This document shows, piece after piece, positions 58,308-64,000 of a stretch of 64,000 nt of DNA. The stretch lies in contig NDFF03000065.1 of the NCBI GenBank assembly GCA_002150815.3, forward strand, positions 186,001 to 250,000, in the 5' to 3' direction. Made by a program: the position numbers and the translations under genes. This DNA comes from Grammothele lineata (Eukaryota > Basidiomycota > Agaricomycetes > Polyporales > Polyporaceae). Under the pieces are notes generated by a model, which made no database searches, was not told where the DNA came from, and saw only the letters and a list, made by a program, of their open reading frames with translations. Position 1 is the first letter of the stretch. The number at the start of each line of letters is the position of its first letter.

Positions 58308-59470
58308 CTAGAAGATTTTCGACTTGACCCACTCGGCAACTGCCTCCGCCCAATCTTCGCCCTCCCCGCTCATGAGCGCCATGTTCGGGCTGATATGGTT
58401 GTGTCCCTTCATGACCTCATACCGCATCTTCCGCCCTAACCGGCCCTCCAGCCCCTCCACGAATGCATCGCACGCCGCGCTGATCTGTGGTGGCTCGTTC
58501 TCGCTCTTCAGCACGAAAACGTCCGGGAGGCTCTTGACGAGGCCCTCGCTTGCGCTCGCAACGAGCGCGGTGGGCATGTTTGCTAGGGTTGCCTCCTGCG
58601 AGCCGTAGTACTGCTCCAGCACTCCAGGGGCGAGCATCGGCCCGCTCTCGAATGCGAACCGGAACGCACCGCCATTCGGAACGAGCCCGCGGGTGGCAGC
58701 GCGGATGGGCGAATCGAGAGGAAGAATGGACTCGGAAAGGAAGAGAGTGCTGATATGGTTGGCTCCCGCGGAGTGGCCCATAACGACGATTCGATCAAGA
58801 ACCGTTGAGGCGGGGATAGAGCCGCCAGCGATGACTGTAGAGCTGTTGGTTAGGAACCATGCGATAGCGTCGCGCACATCCTCGACCGGCTGAGGGAATT
58901 TGACGTCAGGGACGAGGCGATAGTCCGGGATCACCGTCATGATTCTGCGGGCCAGAAGTGAGCGGACACAGATTTGAGGACTCTGAGAAGACAGTCTCGC
59001 TCACCCACGCTTTGCAAAGAACGTGCCGAGATTGCTGTAAGCGAGATCGAACGGTGAAGGGATCCTCCGGCTACCACTGGTGAATCCTCCACCGTAGACG
59101 AAAAACAGGACGGGGACTCTGTCATCGGATACGCTTGAGGAATCGGGGTAATACACGTCCAGCTGAATGTCCGCAGCCAGACATCCCTCTCTGAGATCTG
59201 GAGATCGCGAGGTAGGGTCACTCATACCTGCTGTCTGTCCGTACTCCCAAACTTGAACGTCTTGCAAGGCGATCCTTCGATCTCCGATCGCTTCTTTTCC
59301 AGCAGCGCTTGGAAGGCCTGACAAGCTGACCACCGCACGGGGAGTCAGCTACTACGTCACTGAAACGAGGGCGGGTCTGCCAGCCTCAGTAGGTGATCAA
59401 ATATCGGACACTTACTGGGCCCTAGGATGACGGGGATAGCAGTATCGCTAAACGCTGCAATTGTTTCCAT
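58308..59470 (-). CDS. Alpha/beta hydrolase (carboxylesterase / HSL-like)
   Basis: About 350 residues in three exons. METIAAFSDTAIPVILGPS joins LPSAAGKEAIGDRRIALQDV; RIPSPFDLAYSNLGTFFAKRG joins IMTVIPDYRLVPDVKFPQPV. Seen: oxyanion-hole segment VLFFVYGGGFTSGSRR (YGGG in place of HGGG), DVRDAIAWFL, nucleophile elbow VVMGHSAGANHISTLF (GHSAG), a candidate acid near LPDVFVLKSENEP, and the catalytic His in MKGHNHISPNMAL. No signal peptide, so probably intracellular. It lies directly upstream of the two reductases on the same strand and could process their acid or ester intermediates (inference). Confidence 0.88.
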
Positions 59471-60104
59471 AGTGGGGGAACGTAATTAGCCGTATGATTT
59501 GTGCCCAGATCCTACAACAGCGCGAAAAGTGCAGTGAGAGCCAGGGGGATGGGGAGTATATACGATTTGATGTGGGTACTTAACGAGAACCCGCGCCCGG
59601 GTATGTGAACATGATTACGCGGGAGGCGGGGACACGCCGCGTTATGGCTATTCATTCCCACCTAAGAACAACAATACAAGCTTATACAGGAGAACAGAGT
59701 ACAGGTCATGAGGTAGCGTACCTCGACCGTGAGAAGGGCTGCATTCTTCCACCACTAGAAAGGGCTGGTCTCGGAATAACCCGTTGTGACAAACTGATTC
59801 TGAACCACGCTTGCAATTGCTAGCGCTTGAGAATGGAAGCTGAAGGATGCTACTTGAGGTCATAATCTCATCTTAAAGAAAATCGAACGAGGTTGTAGGA
59901 AATGCTAGACGGTCGTGCTGGCATCTCTAACCGGATGGCAATGCAAGATACGTGACTACACAGCGGCACGGACAGACTCATCGGAACGTTCTCGACTGAT
60001 TTCCGCCCTTCACCTGACTATGCGCCTTTGGAGGGGCAGGAAAGTTCCCGTAGAAGGAATTATTCGAGCCTGTAGATGACGTCATTAGCTTTCAACCTAA
60101 GCGA
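59471..60104. other. Gap between the hydrolase and RRP6
   Basis: Hydrolase promoter, with a TATA-like GTATATAC at 59555-59562 about 85 bases upstream of its ATG, and the RRP6 3' flank. No gene. Confidence 0.5.
59555..59562 (-). promoter_or_regulatory. TATA-like box of the hydrolase gene
   Basis: GTATATAC, about 85 bases upstream of the start codon at 59470. Confidence 0.4.
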
Positions 60105-63011
60105 TCACAAAGGACGCCCACCTTTGCCCTGCTTCTTCTTTTTCTTCGTGCTAGGCGCATCCGCACCCTCATGGTCCGAGCCGTTATCGAGGATATTCGA
60201 CGCGGCGGCGTAGTCGAACGCCTCCACCTCCATATCCTCATGCTTTTTGGACAGCGCCTTCTCCGATCCCTGGCCTTGACTGACGCTTTCAACCGCAGCG
60301 CGTTTCCGCTTTTTCTTCTTTGGCTGCCCAACGACGACGATCGTGTCGTCCTCTGGGGGTTCAGTCGCACGGGCGCGCTGGGCCGCAGGCACATATGGAA
60401 TCTCAACTTGCATCTTGAGGATGTTGTCATCGTCTAATCTGAGCGCGGGGACCGCGTCAGCGCCGCCCGATCCCGTCTTTGTCTGCACAATGTTGGGGAT
60501 GGTCGGTGCGATGACGAGGGCGCTGTGTATCCTCGTTGCGGCCTCGAGGAAGCGGGTTCTACTGATTGCGGACGCTTGCGCCGAAGTCTGCTGAAGGATT
60601 AGTTGGAAAAGCAGAGTTAATGGACGTCAATCGACGCGTACCCGAGACGGTGTAGCTTGTCCGCCCAGTAAGGAACTGTGTTGTGCGACAGCGAGCAGGG
60701 GAGCCACATTCCGCCTAAGCGATGGTCCGAACAGCGCTGAAGACGCCGCGGATATTGACGATACTGGGGATGACCATCAGCGTCGAACATGCAGCCAACA
60801 CGACGATGACCTACCATCACCCCATAAGGCTGTCGCCGTCGTACTGGCCGATGGAGCATCCGCTGCCGATGGCGCCTCGTCCTCGATCGCAACGACTGTA
60901 ACACCGCCGCCTTCTGACGTTACCCTAGTCGTCGACGCTTGAGATGTGTTAAGGGCGCCCTTCACGGATTCGCGAATGGTATCCAACAGCTCCTTCGAAC
61001 GCCTCCTCACCACGGCCGGTACCGGATGAAATACGGAAAGTAGCGCCGCCATATCCGCCGGGGTGCGTTCGGCGAGTGAGAAAATGTAATGGTTGGGAAG
61101 AACGTATCTAAGAATGACGAGATAGGATTAGGTAGGCATAGCCTTGATTGGCGGCGACGAGCGTACCTCGTACTTTCGTCCTCCTCTCTTGCAACCCTGT
61201 CCCTCCAGGCATGGACAGCTTGGTAGACCGCACGTTGTACGCGCAATGCGCTGTCCATTTGCTCTACCCTGGACGCCGCCATGAGCGCAACCTTGTTCCA
61301 CTTGCGAGCGAGTCCATCCCAACCGCCTGGCCCAGAGCCCCCCTCGGCATCGTATAGCTCTTTCTCGTACACGCGGAGGGCAGTTTCTTCTGATCGCGCC
61401 AAAACCTCGCGCATGAGTAGATGGGAAGGAGGAATGGATGGATTGGGAGCGGGCGTTGATGACGACGAAGCTGGGCTTTCGGCTCGCGACTGGGAACGGG
61501 ATATTGCACGGTCTAGTAGGGCATTCCGGAGGTTATCATAGATGAAGAGAAGGAAGTGGGTGTCTGAACGAGCGTATTGAAGCATCTCCTCAGGTAATGG
61601 TCTGGAACGGAAGTTTAGACCGCCGCATATAGCCACCAGGACAACGGGACCATACCGTATCCGCCAGTCGGCAAGTTGATAGCGCTTGTCAGCAGTGAAG
61701 TCGCAATACATTTCAAGGAGTTGTGCCAAACCGTGCCTTGGAAAATCTGTACAGTTGCTCAGATAATGAAAACAGGAAAGAACATTCCGAACGACATACC
61801 CAACACTCTCGACGCGTGGTAGGTATCGAAGAGGTTGACTATATACAAGTTGAAATCTTGCTGTAGCCAGACTATGTCGCTCTCTGCGCCGTGCAGAACC
61901 TGGAGCTACGAGCTGAGACAATAGAAGCATACGCCTCAGAAGAGGAGTACATGCCTTGACAATATTAGGATTCGTGAAGACCTCGTTCAATTCCTCTAGC
62001 TCCCCGCGCAGAGCGAGCGTATCGACGACAAAATCTTCCTCCCGCGAACTGATTTGCATGAGGCATACGAAACCCCCGAACGAGCGGTAGTTGTGGTACT
62101 CTAGATCAATCGCAATCTCCTGAGTATCACGGAGTTTGTTCAGCATCTTTGCAAGTTCCTCCTGCGTGGAAACCCAAGTGAAAGGAGTCTCCTCAAATGA
62201 CCAAGGTTGTACAGGAGATATCGATTTGAACATACGCGAGGGATACGATAGGTGCTGGATCTCGTAGCGATACGGGTGCAAGCTGAGCAACAGGTTCGTC
62301 AAGATACCAGTCTGAACAGCATGGCAGGACTTACGAACTAGAAAATTCTTCTCCTTCATTCGCATAATTATGACCTAACGGAACTTGCGCGTTATACTTG
62401 TGGCGGAGTGTAGGCGTCCAAGCAATTCCATTGGTGTTGTCGACTTTCCGTGTGAAGGACAGCTGCGGCTTGGCGAGGTGGGAAGCGTGTTGGAGAGCAG
62501 GGTCTAGGCGACCTGGTGGAACATTGCTCTTCTTCGGCTTCTGCGTGGTTGAAGCGACGGGCGGGTTCACCACGATGGCGGGTGCCTTCAGATTGCCAAG
62601 AAACTCATCCAGTCTAATATCCTTCAGGAAAGGTTTCGGTATCGCGGCAACACAACACGACGATATACGCATGCTTACCGCGCGCTCAAGAATCTGGTCC
62701 ATGGCGTCCACCACCAGGGAGTGAAAGTTGTCCACTACATCATCTTGAGACTCCAGTCGCCCTTTACCCTTCCCGCGTGAGGTAGAAGATGCATTGATGG
62801 TGGAAGACAATGTAAGGAGCTTGTTGGTGAGGGAGAGAACTCGGGCGGAACATTGATCAAGCTCTTGCGCGAAGTCTGGGTGGACGGAGCGATGGAATGG
62901 GATGTCGGCAGGCAGAGAGACGGCAGCGCGAGTAGCCTTAAGTGCCGCTCCTTGGAGTTGAGTGTTATAGTCGTTGAAAGAAGAAGATGCGATGCTAGAA
63001 GACGCGGACAT
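60105..63011 (-). CDS. rrp6: Exosome 3'-5' exoribonuclease RRP6
   Basis: Nuclear exosome nuclease (EXOSC10 type) that trims and degrades nuclear RNA. The N-terminal PMC2NT region starts [20 protein letters not shown] and includes [20 protein letters not shown]. The linker has [20 protein letters not shown]. Exonuclease domain (DEDD-Y): [20 protein letters not shown], motif [21 protein letters not shown], motif [42 protein letters not shown] and motif [23 protein letters not shown]. All acidic residues and the Tyr are present, so it should be active. An HRDC domain follows ([22 protein letters not shown]). The C-terminal tail is Lys-rich ([14 protein letters not shown]), a nuclear signal, ending QGKGGRPL*. 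Divergent from CFIm25. Confidence 0.96.
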
Positions 63012-63229
63012 CGTGGTCGGCGCCGAGGAGGTCTGCTTCGCCGCCGCGCGCGGCGAAATTTCGTGCGCGTCGCGCTGTGACTGCGTCTGTCACGACGTGT
63101 CACGGTACGCGCTCGCCGACGCCGATGTCCCGCTCACCGTCCGACTCCGCCGCTTCAGGCTGTCGTTCCCCTCGTGGTGTGTGTTGCTCGACCCTATCTC
63201 AGCCTCTTTCTCGCCTCTTTATTACTGTC
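63012..63229. promoter_or_regulatory. Shared divergent promoter of RRP6 and CFIm25
   Basis: 218 bases separate the two start codons. GC-rich on the RRP6 side, with no TATA box. Both products act in RNA 3'-end metabolism. Confidence 0.6.
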
Positions 63230-64000
63230 ATGTCCAACACCATTGCTCTGTGAGTCGCTTCCAACGAGTTTGTCGCGTATTGCTCTGACCTCTTTCTCAG
63301 CTACCCTCTTTCCAACTTCACCTTCAGGTACGCACGCGTGGATTCGGGCATACTCTATGGACACTGAACAACACCTCTGTGCAGCACGAAGGAGGCACAG
63401 CCCGAGGAGGATCCCTCTGTGTCTGCGCGCCTGCAGAGGTTGCAGAACAACTACGAAGACTTCGGGATGCGGAGGACAGTTGAGGGAATACTAGTCGTGC
63501 ACGACCACGGGCACCCGCATATACTCATGCTTCAGATTGCCAACGCTTTCTTCAAACTGTATGTACTCTATTTGTCTGAATGTCCAAACGTTAACGTCGT
63601 GATAGCCCCGGAGACTACTTGAAGCCAGGCGAAGACGAGATTGAGGGCCTCAAGAAGCGTTTGGACGATCGACTCGCGCCGCCCACGGATTCCCGGCAGT
63701 TCAACTCGTCACATGGCGTTGATAACGAGTGGGAAATTGGCGACTGCTTGGCGCAGTGGTGGCGGCCGAATTTCGAGACGTTCATGGTGCGTGTTCGTTG
63801 CTCGCCTCTAAAGTTCTCGCAGGTGACGCGTCGATCGTGTAGTATCCGTTCGTCCCAGCCCATATCACCAAGCCGAAGGAGTGCAAGAAACTGTTTTTGG
63901 TACAGATGCCTGAACGCAGTGCGTGAATGCTACTATAGCGCGTTTCCTCTTCTATGCTAACGACTTCGATGCAGAGGTCCTTGCAGTGCCAAAGAATATG
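63230..64000 (+). CDS. Cleavage factor Im 25 kDa subunit (CPSF5/NUDT21), 3' end beyond window
   Basis: Binds UGUA elements in pre-mRNA and helps choose poly(A) sites. Starts at 63230, MSNTIAL. In-phase short introns give YPLSNFTF-STKEAQPEEDPS, SARLQRLQNNYEDFGMRRTV and EGILVVHDHGHPHILMLQIA. These are followed by the Nudix-like segment LKPGEDEIEGLKKRLDDRL, WWRPNFETFM, YPFVPAHITKPKECKKLFLV and VLAVPKNM, all closely matching animal CFIm25. The catalytic Nudix box is incomplete, as in the family, so it binds rather than hydrolyses. The gene runs past base 64000, and the final ~30 residues are not seen. Confidence 0.95.

Noticed and set aside
1..64000. CRISPR arrays, prophage or bacterial operons
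   Set aside because: The DNA is eukaryotic: spliced genes throughout, and no repeat-spacer pattern.

Overview
The window is nuclear DNA of a filamentous basidiomycete, most likely a wood- or litter-decaying Agaricomycete. This rests on many short GT-AG introns (about 45-70 bases), GC-rich coding DNA, short intergenic gaps on both strands, an AA9 lytic polysaccharide monooxygenase, two adenylate-forming reductases of the fungal NRPS-like type, and an F-box gene family typical of these fungi. Gene models were read by eye from splice sites and frame continuity. Junctions described in the evidence were checked codon by codon; others are approximate.

Layout. 1-8.3 kb: an accessory region with two F-box-family paralogues (the first cut by the window start), two short basic nuclear-looking proteins on the minus strand, and a tRNA-Glu. 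8.5-17.9 kb: a protein with a C-terminal calponin-homology-like domain, the mitochondrial import receptor TOM70, diphthamide synthesis gene DPH2 (divergent from TOM70), and a Dal5-type MFS transporter. 19.3-27.4 kb: a secreted AA9 LPMO, an ornithine cyclodeaminase/mu-crystallin protein, and four small unrecognised spliced genes in a row on the minus strand, two with membrane segments. 28-43 kb: a 1,127-residue disordered nuclear-type protein, squalene epoxidase ERG1, the ER N-glycosylation protein EOS1, a second Dal5-type MFS transporter paralogous to the first but inverted, a coiled-coil protein, and a tRNA-Thr with a six-base intron. 43-60 kb: YPP1, then two tandem adenylate-forming reductases (A-carrier-reductase) and an alpha/beta hydrolase, possibly a small metabolite locus. 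60-64 kb: exosome nuclease RRP6, divergent from the CFIm25 (NUDT21) mRNA 3'-end factor, which runs off the window end.

How the genes work together. Most are housekeeping genes with no pathway link to their neighbours. Two head-to-head pairs with short shared promoters stand out: TOM70/DPH2 and RRP6/CFIm25, the latter joining two RNA 3'-end processing factors. Several genes of the inducible kind (AA9, both MFS genes, reductases, hydrolase) have a TATA-like box about 75-140 bases upstream of the start codon.

I found no CRISPR array, recognisable transposon or viral gene. The least explained material is the run of four small genes at 23.9-27.4 kb and the small basic proteins beside the F-box genes.
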